Positions 35,509-44,660 of a stretch of 64,000 nt of DNA are shown here, piece by piece. The stretch is from contig JAZDIP010000008.1 in assembly GCA_043804925.1 (NCBI GenBank), positions 32,565-96,564 of the forward strand, written 5' to 3'. Source of the stretch: ChocPot-Mid sp043804925. Lineage in GTDB: Bacteria; Bacteroidota; Ignavibacteria; Kapaibacteriales; UBA2268. Positions within the stretch are counted from its first letter, which is position 1. Each line of letters starts with the position of its first letter. Made by a program: the position numbers and the translations under genes. The notes beneath the pieces are model-generated. The model made no database searches and was not told the origin of the DNA. It worked only from the letters and a program-made list of their open reading frames with translations.

Positions 35509-36087
35509 CAGACGGGAAAAGGGAAGGACAGAAGGACGGAAGGACGGAAGAACGGAGGACAGAAGGACGGAAGGAGGGAAGAACGGAGGACAGAAGGACA
35601 GAAGGACGGAAAAAAGTCAGAATCACAGATTTTCGCAGATTTTGGGATTTCGCAGAAATATTCTTTTTTTTGTCGTTACTTTACGACATTCGGATAAGAT
35701 GTTGCGACACGATAGAGAGTTGATAAGTAGATTTATTTCAACCGGATGCAGCTATTGATTTCGAAAATGTCGCATTTTGTGTAGATTTTTTAATTTTTCG
35801 TTTTCGGTTATCCGTTATCCGTTTTCGGTTGTATGAACTTTTATGTGATTTTTTCGTGAACCGTGAACCGTGAACCGTCCTTCGACAGGCTCAGGATGAT
35901 ATAGAAAACCGAAATCAATTTGTCAAAGAACAAGCTGGACAAAATTACGATTTGGGTGTGAAACGTAATTTATTTTATTTTGAAAAGGTTCTTATATTGT
36001 TTAGCAACGGTAAAAAATGAAAATTCATAAATAGGTTGTGACAAGAAGTTACGACCTAATTTTTACGATATATAAGATTTATTTTAG
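35509..36087. repeat. Gene-free spacer packed with repeats, including an eight-base array
   Basis: From 35526 to 35611 units of GGACAGAA/GGACGGAA (eight bases) and GAACGGA (seven bases) form two copies of a 31-base superunit plus extra units. TTTTCGG and TTATCCG units occupy 35794-35828 in seven-base phase; CGTGAAC occurs three times at 35855-35875. The dispersed repeat CCTTCGACAGGCTCAGGATG is at 35879-35898. At 35621-35655 CGCAGATTTT-type repeats occur. No gene was recognised. Confidence 0.8.
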
Positions 36088-37896
36088 CTAATATTTCCTT
36101 TTTAAAACTCCACTTCCTTGATTCAAACTTGTCGTACCAACAAAAATAGTACCATCAATTCCTAAAACCATTGTTGAAAACCATTGGTCAGCAGGTAAAT
36201 CATCTATTAGTAGATAATAGGTTTTATTCCATGAGACACCAAGATCCTGAGAAACACAAACACCATTTGATGTACACACTATAAGGTCATCATTTTGATT
36301 AATTATAATTGTCATAACTGAACCAAAGTATTCAGGTAATTCTACCCGATTCCAAGTTTCACCCAGATTTGAACTTTTAAATAAACCACCGACAGCTCCG
36401 TTCCATGCGGAACCACCGGAGAACATTAATCCAGATTGGTCAATAGCTAAACTCACAATATCAACACTATCTGGACCGAAAAACTGCCAAGATATTCCAT
36501 TATCCGTAGAGCGAGAAACTCCATGCCCAGTACCTCTAAAAATATAACCATTTGAGTTTACAATTAAGCAATTTGCACTCCAATCGCTTACTTTATTCCA
36601 AGATTCTCCATTATCAGTAGAATAGTAAATTTCAAATAAAGTACTTGAATAAATAGTACCATTTGGAGCTACATAGAGTGTTGTCATTCGGGCATCCTCA
36701 ATTCCTTTGTCTTTTTTTACCCAGGTACTTCCACCATCATCTGATCTATAAACACCTTTGTCCCCGTCCCAACCATCCATAGCTGCAAAAACAATACCGG
36801 GTGATTTATTTACTATTGATATTACTGAACCTGTTCCGAGTCCAACATGTTTCCAAATTGTCCCATTATCGGTTGTTAAGTGAATACCACTATTTTTTGT
36901 ACCTGCAAAAACAGTTTCACCTAATACACAAAGCGTTTGAATTCTACTGCACAATAGCCCAACCTTATTCCACGATTTCAAACCATCATGACTTCTATAT
37001 ATCCCATCATTTAACAAATCTGTACCAGCGATTACAGACTTATCAGTAGGAACAACAAGCACACACTTAACTATGGTATTGTTGAGAGAACCAGTCCAAG
37101 AATCTCCACCATCAGTAGTACGAAACACTCCGATCATACCCGCAAGAATTGAACCATCAGTATCAATACATAAAGTTGGAATATCAATATTAGGTATATT
37201 AGTTTTTTCCCATGTAGAACCATTATCAGTTGATTTATATACACCGTTTCCACCCGTACCTGCGAAAATTCCCCATTTATCACTAATACATATTGACATA
37301 ATTATATGATCATCCAACCCAATTCTTGACCAAGATAATCCATCATCTGTTGAACGATAAATGCCATCACCTTCAGTTCCGGCAAAAATCGTATTTGACT
37401 TTGATTGTGCAAAGCAAAGAACAGTATTATAAGGACTACCTGTTTTTGGCCAATAGTTCCCATTGTTTTCTGACCTCCAAATGAAACCAGAACCGCATAG
37501 AAGTGCTCCTGTGTTTGTTGCAAAAACGGAGTAAATAGTAGTTCCGTTCATCCCAGCGGAAGTCCATTTCTTCCCATTATCAGTCGATATGTAAACACCA
37601 CCTTTTCCACCTGCATAAAGGGAATTGCCAGATTTTGTAAGGGAATTAACATACATGCCATTTGAAAACGGACCAGACCAATTTGTTCCATTATCTTTTG
37701 ATATAAAAAATCCATTAGATGGTGTGCCTGCAACGATATCCCCATTGGGTGCAACAATAAGTGCTGAAATATTGCCTTCGTTAGGACCATTAGTTTTTAT
37801 CCAACCTTCTTGAATGGCTGGTTTGATTGGAGATTCTTTTGAGCATCCAATAAAAACAATGATTGTAAACATTATTAGCAATGAGATATTCTTCAT
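36088..37896 (-). CDS. Lipoprotein with Asp-box beta-propeller (BNR/sialidase-like, Ycf48-like)
   Basis: The 602-residue protein begins with a lipoprotein signal (lipobox VFIGC, Cys at residue 18). About 13 Asp-box repeats of the form S-x-D-x-G-x-x-W are present, such as STDDGLSW, STDNGSTW, TTDGGDSW and STDNGESW, spaced about 40-45 residues. Such repeats build beta-propellers found in sialidases, Ycf48 and sortilin-like proteins. No catalytic sialidase residues are evident and no C-terminal sorting domain is seen, so it is probably an outer-membrane lipoprotein of unknown role. It shares its architecture in a loose sense with 39151..40464. Confidence 0.85.
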   Translation of the reverse strand: MKNISLLIMFTIIVFIGCSKESPIKPAIQEGWIKTNGPNEGNISALIVAPNGDIVAGTPSNGFFISKDNGTNWSGPFSNGMYVNSLTKSGNSLYAGGKGGVYISTDNGKKWTSAGMNGTTIYSVFATNTGALLCGSGFIWRSENNGNYWPKTGSPYNTVLCFAQSKSNTIFAGTEGDGIYRSTDDGLSWSRIGLDDHIIMSICISDKWGIFAGTGGNGVYKSTDNGSTWEKTNIPNIDIPTLCIDTDGSILAGMIGVFRTTDGGDSWTGSLNNTIVKCVLVVPTDKSVIAGTDLLNDGIYRSHDGLKSWNKVGLLCSRIQTLCVLGETVFAGTKNSGIHLTTDNGTIWKHVGLGTGSVISIVNKSPGIVFAAMDGWDGDKGVYRSDDGGSTWVKKDKGIEDARMTTLYVAPNGTIYSSTLFEIYYSTDNGESWNKVSDWSANCLIVNSNGYIFRGTGHGVSRSTDNGISWQFFGPDSVDIVSLAIDQSGLMFSGGSAWNGAVGGLFKSSNLGETWNRVELPEYFGSVMTIIINQNDDLIVCTSNGVCVSQDLGVSWNKTYYLLIDDLPADQWFSTMVLGIDGTIFVGTTSLNQGSGVLKRKY

Positions 37897-38003
37897 AACA
37901 ACCTCTATTGTTTATTATATAAACTAAAAAAAAACCTTAATCTTCATTACCGCATTTCAAACAAGAACGCAAGTAAGACCACGCTTACAAATATTTCAAA
38001 AAT

Positions 38004-38183
38004 TTATACAGTTGTTAGCTGCTTTTCTTTATCCTTTCTTTCAAGCAATTCTTTTAATAATTTACTATTCTTAATCTTTTCATCTAAATATTTCATTAAT
38101 CCTTCGAAAGTCTCGCCTGATTCTTTCCAATGTTTTTCTCTGACGTCCCTTTGAAATTGGACGCAATCAAAATTTTTATTCAT
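38004..38183 (-). CDS. Small helical protein of unknown function
   Basis: From the ATG at 38183 the protein has 59 residues, starting MNKNFDCVQFQRDVREKHWK and ending with a lysine/glutamate-rich helix. The start FDCVxxxRDVxEK is a pattern seen in small proteins near toxin-antitoxin genes of environmental bacteria, but no toxin gene is adjacent. A longer frame from 38201 exists but the inner ATG fits better. It lies just downstream of the ORF6N cassette on the same strand. Confidence 0.6.
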   Translation of the reverse strand: MNKNFDCVQFQRDVREKHWKESGETFEGLMKYLDEKIKNSKLLKELLERKDKEKQLTTV

Positions 38184-38236
38184 TTTCAATCGCTTGTGCA
38201 TATAATCATTAAAAATATATAGATTATCATTTCAAA

Positions 38237-38286
38237 CAAAAATAAGTATTTTCATACAAATATAAATACAAATATTTTATTATTTC
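38237..38286. repeat. Direct repeat, left copy, flanking the ORF6N gene
   Basis: The sequence from 38237 to 38286 matches 38859..38912 except for a few substitutions and a six-base gap; both contain AAGTATTTTCA and end AAATATTTTATTATTT. It overlaps the last codons of the ORF6N gene. Confidence 0.8.
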
Positions 38287-38846
38287 CTTTTAATTGTGTG
38301 CTTAACTTTTAACAGAGCAAAATTCAGTTCTATAGTAGTTTCACTTTGTTCGATTTGAAGGTTGTCATCAATTAATTCCGAAATGATTTCATTGCTTTTT
38401 TGAATCAAACTTTTCTTTCTTTGAGCAGTCTCTGCATAAGCAAATTCACGAATTGCTCTGTTCAAACTCTTGACTTTAGCAAAAGTTTCTATTATTGCAA
38501 TAGTTGTTTTAGTAGCTTGGTTGCTTTTTAATATTGTGGCAAGCATATACAAACCTTTTTCAGTAAATGCCTTAGGTGATGCTGAAGAATACTTAAGATG
38601 ATTGAGGTGGTGGAAATTTTCCACCAGTTCATTCTTTTCCTTTTTTGTCAGTTCGAAGACATAACCTTTGGGGAATTTATCAGGATTGTTTTTTACTGCT
38701 TTGTTAATATCCCTGGTTTCTACTCCATACAAAACAGACAGGTCACTATCAATTATTATCTGTTGTTCCCTGATAGTAATTATTTTAGTTCCTACATCAT
38801 CAAATTTATTAAATTCATTTTTATTTATAGGAATTTTATTTAACAA
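38280..38846 (-). CDS. ORF6N-domain protein (phage antirepressor-like)
   Basis: The 188-residue protein has the ORF6N domain: IITIREQQIIIDSDLSVLYG, then VETRDINKAVKNNPDKFP and YVFELTKKEKNELV (about residues 22-80), followed by FTEKGLYMLATILKS. ORF6N/KilA-N proteins derive from phages and large DNA viruses and are often carried as single mobile genes in Bacteroidota; function is mostly unknown. The gene is bounded by a 50-base direct repeat on each side (38237..38286 and 38859..38912), which suggests insertion as a cassette. The C-terminal 60 residues are helical. Confidence 0.9.
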   Translation of the reverse strand: MLNKIPINKNEFNKFDDVGTKIITIREQQIIIDSDLSVLYGVETRDINKAVKNNPDKFPKGYVFELTKKEKNELVENFHHLNHLKYSSASPKAFTEKGLYMLATILKSNQATKTTIAIIETFAKVKSLNRAIREFAYAETAQRKKSLIQKSNEIISELIDDNLQIEQSETTIELNFALLKVKHTIKRK

Positions 38847-38858
38847 TTAATTATTGAA

Positions 38859-38912
38859 CAAAATAAAGTATTTTCAATCAAATACAAATACAATTACAAA
38901 TATTTTATTATT
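38859..38912. repeat. Direct repeat, right copy, flanking the ORF6N gene
   Basis: This copy lies 13 bases upstream of the ORF6N start codon and repeats 38237..38286 with a six-base insertion (ATTACA). Confidence 0.8.
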
Positions 38913-39150
38913 TTTCAGATTCTGTTTAATCCGTTTTCGGATTTGATTTTGTAACATGGAAGTGGTATTGTCAAACAATATTTATTTAAACATTTTGCAT
39001 TTTTCTTTTGCTGTGTTTTGGTTTTGCATTAATGACCTCCCTCAGGGCATTATTTACATCATCGGAATTTCTGCAAACTTTAGAATTATCCTTGATGAAC
39101 ACAAAGAAAAAGCATAATGCCTGAGCTTAATCTTTGGATTATGTGATGTT
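38913..39150 (-). other. Spacer with a possible 3' gene remnant
   Basis: On the minus strand a frame without start codon from about 39118 to 38986 reads KDNSKVCRNSDDVNNALREV and INAKPKHSKRKMQNV before a stop. Its composition looks protein-like but I cannot name a family. It could be the end of a gene disrupted when the ORF6N cassette arrived. Confidence is low. Confidence 0.25.
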
Positions 39151-40464
39151 CTAAATAATAACCTTGCCGGTGATAACTTTTTCCCCAAAAGTTAAGACGT
39201 AAAAATATATACCTTTTGCTAAGCCATGCTTATTTTGATCCTTACAATCCCAAAGTATAGTCTGATTCCCCTGTATAAGATTTCTATTTATCACTGTTGC
39301 AATCTTTGAACTAAAAATGTCATAAATACAAAGGTTGACATCACAATCTTTAGATAAATAAAATTCAAAATTAGTTGAATTTGTTGCAGGATTTGGATAT
39401 ACTGTTATCATATTTTCCTTTTTATGACTTTCACTTATTGATGTTACAGGATTAGATGTATAGTAAATATTACCGGACATATGTGTATATAGTATGCCAT
39501 TTTTATTTAAATAAAAACAGCTTGGGCTTGAAATCTCCTGAATTCCATTGTGGCAGTAATTAAATATAAATTTATTATTATCACAATGTAAGATACCAGT
39601 CCCTTGAGTATGGGTGTTCCCAATAAATATATTATCCGTTGTTATTGGAAGCAAACAATCGGGGAAAATCCCAAAATAAGCATCAAAATAAGTAAAAAGG
39701 TTTCCTGTAATTTCCTTCCAAGATTCTGAATTGTTTTCGCTAATATAAAGCTTATATTGAGGGGATTCATCTTCCAAACCAAAGTTAACATAAATGTTGT
39801 TATCATGGTCAATTTCAAAATGAACAGCAACAGAGATTGGTAATGTATCCTTAATCTGATGCCATTGATTTGACATATAATCATATTTTATTATGTGAGA
39901 AAAAAAATAATCTTTTGCCGGGTCATATAACTGCTCAAAAGCAATAATATTTCCGGAATTATCGAAAGAAAAATCAGTTATCCCACCATTACCTGTCCAA
40001 GAATAAATCAGAATCCACTTATCCGTTTCCTCATCATTGTTAAGATATATATCCCCATTATGTTCAACAACAATACCGGTTCTATCGTTAGTTTTAATCA
40101 TTCCAACACTTTTCATCCAGAAATCTTCATTTTCGACATCAAACCACGAATCTCCATTGTCGGTACTGAATTTTAGTCCCTCTTCAGCATTGTTGGCAAA
40201 TATCCTCCCAGTCCAATCTATGATAATTTGTCTAAAAATGGGTTTATTCAAATTCCATCCATTTGAAAGAAAGTCCCATTTTGATAAAACGAAATCATAT
40301 CTGTATATTCCCTCTTTTTCTACGGAACAATACAGGTATCTTTCTCCATCATCTACCATATAGCGGACTTTATCTTCAGTAGGCATTTCGAGTTTTTGCC
40401 AAGTAATTTCAGCAAAAAGATTGCAACTTGATATTAAAATAAATAACAAAAAATAATATTTCAT
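39151..40464 (-). CDS. Secreted beta-propeller protein with type IX secretion C-terminal sorting domain
   Basis: The 437-residue protein has a signal peptide (FLLFILISSCNLFAE), a propeller-like body with Asp-box-type segments (FSTDNGDSW, ISENNSESW) and a C-terminal type IX sorting domain from about residue 350: ITVYPNPATNSTNFEF, LCIYDIFSSK, GLAKGIYFYVL and KVII at the end. This domain directs export through the Por/type IX system and attachment to the surface. It is direct evidence for Bacteroidota/FCB ancestry. Ligand and function are unknown. Confidence 0.9.
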   Translation of the reverse strand: MKYYFLLFILISSCNLFAEITWQKLEMPTEDKVRYMVDDGERYLYCSVEKEGIYRYDFVLSKWDFLSNGWNLNKPIFRQIIIDWTGRIFANNAEEGLKFSTDNGDSWFDVENEDFWMKSVGMIKTNDRTGIVVEHNGDIYLNNDEETDKWILIYSWTGNGGITDFSFDNSGNIIAFEQLYDPAKDYFFSHIIKYDYMSNQWHQIKDTLPISVAVHFEIDHDNNIYVNFGLEDESPQYKLYISENNSESWKEITGNLFTYFDAYFGIFPDCLLPITTDNIFIGNTHTQGTGILHCDNNKFIFNYCHNGIQEISSPSCFYLNKNGILYTHMSGNIYYTSNPVTSISESHKKENMITVYPNPATNSTNFEFYLSKDCDVNLCIYDIFSSKIATVINRNLIQGNQTILWDCKDQNKHGLAKGIYFYVLTFGEKVITGKVII

Positions 40465-40544
40465 AACAAAGCCCCTAATTATTTTACATTTATTAATATT
40501 CTTCTTTAAAAAATATTTTCTTCACCGGCATCGGAAAATCTTTG

Positions 40545-40584
40545 TACTGTCATTAGGTCATACTGTCCTTCGGTCATTCGTCAG
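40545..40584 (-). repeat. Eight-base tandem array before the hemA stop
   Basis: TACTGTCA, TTAGGTCA, TACTGTCC, TTCGGTCA, TTCGTCAG follow in eight-base phase. On the minus strand the units read like GGACAGTA and TGACCGAA, similar to the eight-base GGACAGAA array at 35526-35611. Confidence 0.7.
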
Positions 40585-40590
40585 CATTTA

Positions 40591-41823
40591 TTACATCGAA
40601 TCGCGATGCTGAAGAAAAACTTTCAGTTCCTGATTTGTCCTTAGCAAAGCCCTTACAAATGTGGATTGCATGCGGTGAATTAATGAACGTGTCAACTTGT
40701 CTGCTTTTTCATAAGCATGCTCTGAAAATTGTTGCTTATATTCTTCCATTATTTGCTGTCTGAGCAATTCAAATTTTTCTGAATACGGTTCCAAAATAGT
40801 ATTTGTCCGGGTTTCGGACCATGCTTGAAAGAGCTTGATTTCATCCTCTATTATTTTTTCGGCATTTGGAATTGCTTCAAGTTGGTTTTTCTTTTGTTCT
40901 TCCAGATAGTGTTTTAAATCATCAATATCGTAAACCCTGATTCCTTCAGGTAAAACCGAACTGTCAATATCCCGTGGTACAGCCATATCAATCATCAGTT
41001 TCGGACAGAAATTTTTTTTATGTAATTCTGATATTAACTTAGCATTGATAATAAATTCCGTAGCTCCCGTACTTGTATAAACCGCTTGAGAATCTTTCAA
41101 ACTTTTTTTCAATTCATCGAGCCCTGAAGATTGAGTGCCAAATTGTTCGGCAAGAATATCGGCTTTGTATTTGGTTCTGTTAACAAAAATGAAATTTCCG
41201 AAACCGGCATTTTTTAATTTTTCGGCTATTATGGTAGTATTCTCATTGACTCCAATTATACAAATTGTGTCGTTTTTTTTCAAATTGTCAATCATTAGCT
41301 GAGCCGCCATACCGCTTACAGAACGTCTGCCTTCGGCTAAAGTGGTTTCGCTTCTAACTCTTTTGCCGGTCCTGAATGCCGCATGCAAGAGCTTATGCAG
41401 TAATCTGTCAACGGTCTTCAATTTACACGATTTGCTGTAAGCTTCCCTGACTTGTCCTTGAATTTGAAATTCACCTAATACAAGTGAATCGAGACCTGAA
41501 ATAACCCTGAATAAATGCGAAGTTACATCCAACTCACCATGAGTGTAAAATATATGCTCATAATCGTTTAAATCAATTTGCTTTTCCGAATAAACTCTTT
41601 CGATTAAATCATAAGGGTCAATGAAAGTACTAAGTGAAAAATAAAATTCGAGACGGTTGCATGTTGATAAAATCATCACTCCTGCAACTTCATCATAAGA
41701 CAAAAACTTTTGGGCAAAATCCTGTTCCTCCTTTTTGTTTAATAGGAAAACTTCTCTTTCCTCAATTTTACTTGTTTTGTGATTTATGCCAATGAGTGCA
41801 AGTCTGTTGTCTGTATTTTCCAT
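40591..41823 (-). CDS. hemA: Glutamyl-tRNA reductase
   Basis: The 410-residue protein starts tetrapyrrole synthesis by the C5 route, reducing glutamyl-tRNA to glutamate-1-semialdehyde. It has LSTCNRLEFY with the catalytic Cys (about residue 55), GLDSLVLGEFQIQGQV (about 110-125), an NADPH-binding segment (IIGVNENTTIIAEKL at about 188) and the C-terminal helical dimerisation domain. It lies 32 bases downstream of the channel gene at 41856, perhaps in one transcript. Cytochrome-rich metabolism in this genome needs haem, but no other hem gene is seen here. Confidence 0.95.
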   Translation of the reverse strand: MENTDNRLALIGINHKTSKIEEREVFLLNKKEEQDFAQKFLSYDEVAGVMILSTCNRLEFYFSLSTFIDPYDLIERVYSEKQIDLNDYEHIFYTHGELDVTSHLFRVISGLDSLVLGEFQIQGQVREAYSKSCKLKTVDRLLHKLLHAAFRTGKRVRSETTLAEGRRSVSGMAAQLMIDNLKKNDTICIIGVNENTTIIAEKLKNAGFGNFIFVNRTKYKADILAEQFGTQSSGLDELKKSLKDSQAVYTSTGATEFIINAKLISELHKKNFCPKLMIDMAVPRDIDSSVLPEGIRVYDIDDLKHYLEEQKKNQLEAIPNAEKIIEDEIKLFQAWSETRTNTILEPYSEKFELLRQQIMEEYKQQFSEHAYEKADKLTRSLIHRMQSTFVRALLRTNQELKVFLQHRDSM

Positions 41824-41855
41824 GTTAGTAGTCTGTTGTCCGCAATCCGATTGAA

Positions 41856-43760
41856 TTAATCTTCAGCTAAAACAATTATCTTATCCTCGGGTTTAAAAAT
41901 AATTTTATCTGATTTTTGGGGATTGACATGAATGCCATAAAATTCATTGGCGTTGTAAGCATGCTCGTTTATGCGATATCCAATAGCTACATCACCTTTT
42001 TGTGCGGCAGATTCCAGCACTGTGTAAAAATCCATTTCAACGCCGGCTTTAATATAATCATGAATCGGTTTAAGATAAATTTCAGAACCTTCGGCATCGA
42101 AGAAATCATCGAAGACATACTTTAAATATTTATTTTCCGATAATTGCGATAGCATTAAACTAATCAACTTATCGCTGACAATAAAATCATCTGCTTTGGC
42201 AACTTCAGCCAATGCCTGATTTCTTACGTCGAGCATCTCACTAACAATATTTAAATGTTTATTGTATTTTTCGGAAATATTTCTGAGATGTAAAAGGCAA
42301 ATCAATGTTTGAGCATCAGCTTCCTGGATATCCATTCCCCGTGTATAGCTCAAAATTATTATATGGTCATATTCCTGAACATGGTTTTTATCCAGTTCAG
42401 ACCGTAAAGTTATGTTAGAAAATTTAAACTTAATTGTTTGGTTTGGTAAAACTGAATTAAGCTCTTCTATTTCTTCGTCAATGTTGTCATATTCAGCTAA
42501 AATAAGAATTTCGGAACCCGGTGCGACATAATTATCAAGCTCTTTGACAATTCTTCCACCTTTGTTGTTCCAACCGAGAAACAGTGTTTTTTCAACCTGT
42601 TTTGGTGTAGTTGTTTTATTAGTAATAAATTCTTTGATGATTTTGTAATTATTATTATTTGATAATACAACAGTATCATCATCTTCAGAAATGGCAATAA
42701 TTTTATCGCCTTCTTTAATTAATGTATCCATTGGTGGGTTTACCGATACATTTCCATTTGCATATTGCAAACCAATAACAGCTGAATCCTCATAAGCAAA
42801 TAATGAATCATAAAATGTTTTTCCCCACAATTTAGGTTCTTCCTGAAAATATATTTCGTCTCCATCGAAATCGAGCAGTTCTTCGTAAACCACACTTAAT
42901 CCCGATTGTCTGCAAGTTTGTGCGGTAACTTTAGCTACTACATCAAAAGATAAAACATAAGTAACTTCACCTTTTCCGACTACTTCTGCGGCTTCAATAT
43001 TAGCTTCATCCTTAATCTCTGCAACTATATGGTATGGTTCCGGTTTTCTGTTTGGATTGTTTGTTAATGCAAGTACTGATTTAATAACATGTGTATCGGG
43101 ATTTGGACCTTCGGGGGATATTATGATAATCGAACGGGCTTCGTGAGGATTTACTTTTTCAATATCTGTCAAATCCAATGGTTTCCCGGTGCGGCAAATA
43201 ATCCTCGTTGTCTTAAAATCCGAGATTTTTGCCCGTACTTCGTATTCCATATCCATTCTGTCTTTATCACCCAATACGACAATACTTAAACCTTTGTAGT
43301 TTTCATTAGCCGTAATTATTTCTGATATAATAGTAAAAATTTTAGGAGACCAGCGCAAAATAAGAGTATGCTTTTTTTCAAGAACTTTAGTATGACCTTT
43401 GCTCAGTTCATCAATCTTACTTCTGAACGCTGTCGAAACAATTCCTATCAGGACACTTATAAGTAAAACACCCGATATTGTAACAATTAGCATTATAATA
43501 CGAAATGTCCAGCCGGTATCTCCTCCAAAGTTACCGGGGTCAAGCATTCTTGTTATGGACTGCCACATAGCTTCGATGAATCCCAATTCGATGCTGTCTG
43601 TCTGGGTAATTCCGGCAAATGAAATAATTAAACCGGCTAAAACAACACAAAGAAATGTAATAAGAGCTAGCCAACCGATTAGCCCAATGGCTCCGGCAGA
43701 CAAAGTATTTTCGAAAGAATACCTTAGCTTATCCCAAATCTTTGCTTTCTTCTCTGACAT
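41856..43760 (-). CDS. CASTOR/POLLUX-type ion channel protein with RCK-like domains
   Basis: The 634-residue protein has two membrane segments near the N-terminus (about 22-46 and 83-110) with WQSITRMLDPGNFGGDTGWTF (split: WQSITRMLDPGNF and GGDTGWTF) between them, a pattern of the CASTOR/POLLUX/DMI1 family. Long cytoplasmic RCK/TrkA-N-like regions follow (HTLILRWSPKIFTII, IVVLGDKDRM, and a second LFLGWNNKGGRIV at about 385). These proteins conduct cations; the bacterial homologues are poorly studied. It could be transcribed together with hemA. Confidence 0.88.
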   Translation of the reverse strand: MSEKKAKIWDKLRYSFENTLSAGAIGLIGWLALITFLCVVLAGLIISFAGITQTDSIELGFIEAMWQSITRMLDPGNFGGDTGWTFRIIMLIVTISGVLLISVLIGIVSTAFRSKIDELSKGHTKVLEKKHTLILRWSPKIFTIISEIITANENYKGLSIVVLGDKDRMDMEYEVRAKISDFKTTRIICRTGKPLDLTDIEKVNPHEARSIIIISPEGPNPDTHVIKSVLALTNNPNRKPEPYHIVAEIKDEANIEAAEVVGKGEVTYVLSFDVVAKVTAQTCRQSGLSVVYEELLDFDGDEIYFQEEPKLWGKTFYDSLFAYEDSAVIGLQYANGNVSVNPPMDTLIKEGDKIIAISEDDDTVVLSNNNNYKIIKEFITNKTTTPKQVEKTLFLGWNNKGGRIVKELDNYVAPGSEILILAEYDNIDEEIEELNSVLPNQTIKFKFSNITLRSELDKNHVQEYDHIIILSYTRGMDIQEADAQTLICLLHLRNISEKYNKHLNIVSEMLDVRNQALAEVAKADDFIVSDKLISLMLSQLSENKYLKYVFDDFFDAEGSEIYLKPIHDYIKAGVEMDFYTVLESAAQKGDVAIGYRINEHAYNANEFYGIHVNPQKSDKIIFKPEDKIIVLAED

Positions 43761-43880
43761 TTATATTTTAATTCAATTTATATCTGATTACAGTAAACAT
43801 ACAAAAATAACAAATAAATTAGTTTCTGCTAAAGTTTGTTAAAAACCAACAAGATAACATACATTCATTCGGACTGTAGT

Positions 43881-44660
43881 CTATTTATATTCTATTGGGT
43901 CTTTAAATCCGGCCTGCTCAAATCCTCTTAAACGCAACACACATGAATCGCAGACACCACAAGCTAAATCTTCGTCTTTATAACAACTCCAAGTCAATTC
44001 AAAAGGTACACCCAATTCAATACCCTTTATCACTACATCTTTTTTCGTCAAATTAATAATTGGAGTAACGATTTCTATATTTGTTTCCGGTTTTGTACCC
44101 AGATTTATCGCTTTCTCAAAAGCGTCAAAAAATTCCCTGCGGCAATCCGGATACCCACTAAAATCCAGTTGCATTGCCCCAATAAAAATTGCAATAGCGC
44201 CAATTGCTTCCGCCCAGCTTGCCGCAATCGCTAAAATATTCCCATTTCGAAATGGCACATAGCTTGAAGGAATTTCAGTTTCAAGTTGAGAGTTGGGAGT
44301 TGTGAGTTCGTTATCAGTTATCAGTTGTCCGTTTTCCGATTTTTCAGTTGGGAGTTTTGAGTTTTGAGTTTTAAGTTCATTCGTAATTCGTAATTCAAAA
44401 TTCGTAATTGGAATATCAATATTAGTATCAGTAAGACTCGAAGCACCAATCTGAGAAAAATATGAAACATTAACTTCTAAAATTTCATTTATTCCGAAGT
44501 ATTTTGTTAAATCATCAAATGCTTTTTTCTCTCTTTTTTGTGTTCTTTGACCATAATTCAGATGCAGAGCAGCAAGTTCATAACCTGATTCTTTTGCAAT
44601 AGACGTGCAAACTGCCGAATCCATACCTCCGCTCATCAATACAACAGCTTTATTTTTCAT
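43881..44660 (-). CDS. queC: 7-cyano-7-deazaguanine synthase QueC with a repeat-encoded insertion
   Basis: The start ATG at 44660 (or the adjacent one at 44663) gives about 259 residues. The ATP pyrophosphatase motif VLMSGGMDSAVC is at residues 7-18, LHLNYGQRTQKRE at about 40, YVPFRNGNILAIAASWAEAIG at about 128-148 (given as YVPFRNGNILAIA and SWAEAIG), and the zinc site CGVCDSCVLR near the C-terminus. QueC makes preQ0, the precursor of queuosine. Residues about 85-125 are an insertion not found in the usual 220-residue protein; they are translated from a seven-base repeat array (44284..44408). The start overlaps the yjbQ stop by 11 bases. Confidence 0.92.
   Translation of the reverse strand: MKNKAVVLMSGGMDSAVCTSIAKESGYELAALHLNYGQRTQKREKKAFDDLTKYFGINEILEVNVSYFSQIGASSLTDTNIDIPITNFELRITNELKTQNSKLPTEKSENGQLITDNELTTPNSQLETEIPSSYVPFRNGNILAIAASWAEAIGAIAIFIGAMQLDFSGYPDCRREFFDAFEKAINLGTKPETNIEIVTPIINLTKKDVVIKGIELGVPFELTWSCYKDEDLACGVCDSCVLRLRGFEQAGFKDPIEYK
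44284..44408 (-). repeat. Seven-base repeat array inserted within queC
   Basis: On the plus strand the array reads AGTTGAG, AGTTGGG, AGTTGTG, AGTTCGT, TATCAGT twice, TGTCCGT, TTTCCGA, a six-base TTTTTC, AGTTGGG, AGTTTTG twice, AGTTTTA, AGTTCAT, TCGTAAT twice, TCAAAAT, TCGTAAT: 17 seven-base units and one six-base unit. The unit types (AGTTTTG, TATCAGT, TCGTAAT) are those usually seen in spacers of this region, yet the queC frame stays open. Confidence 0.9.
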
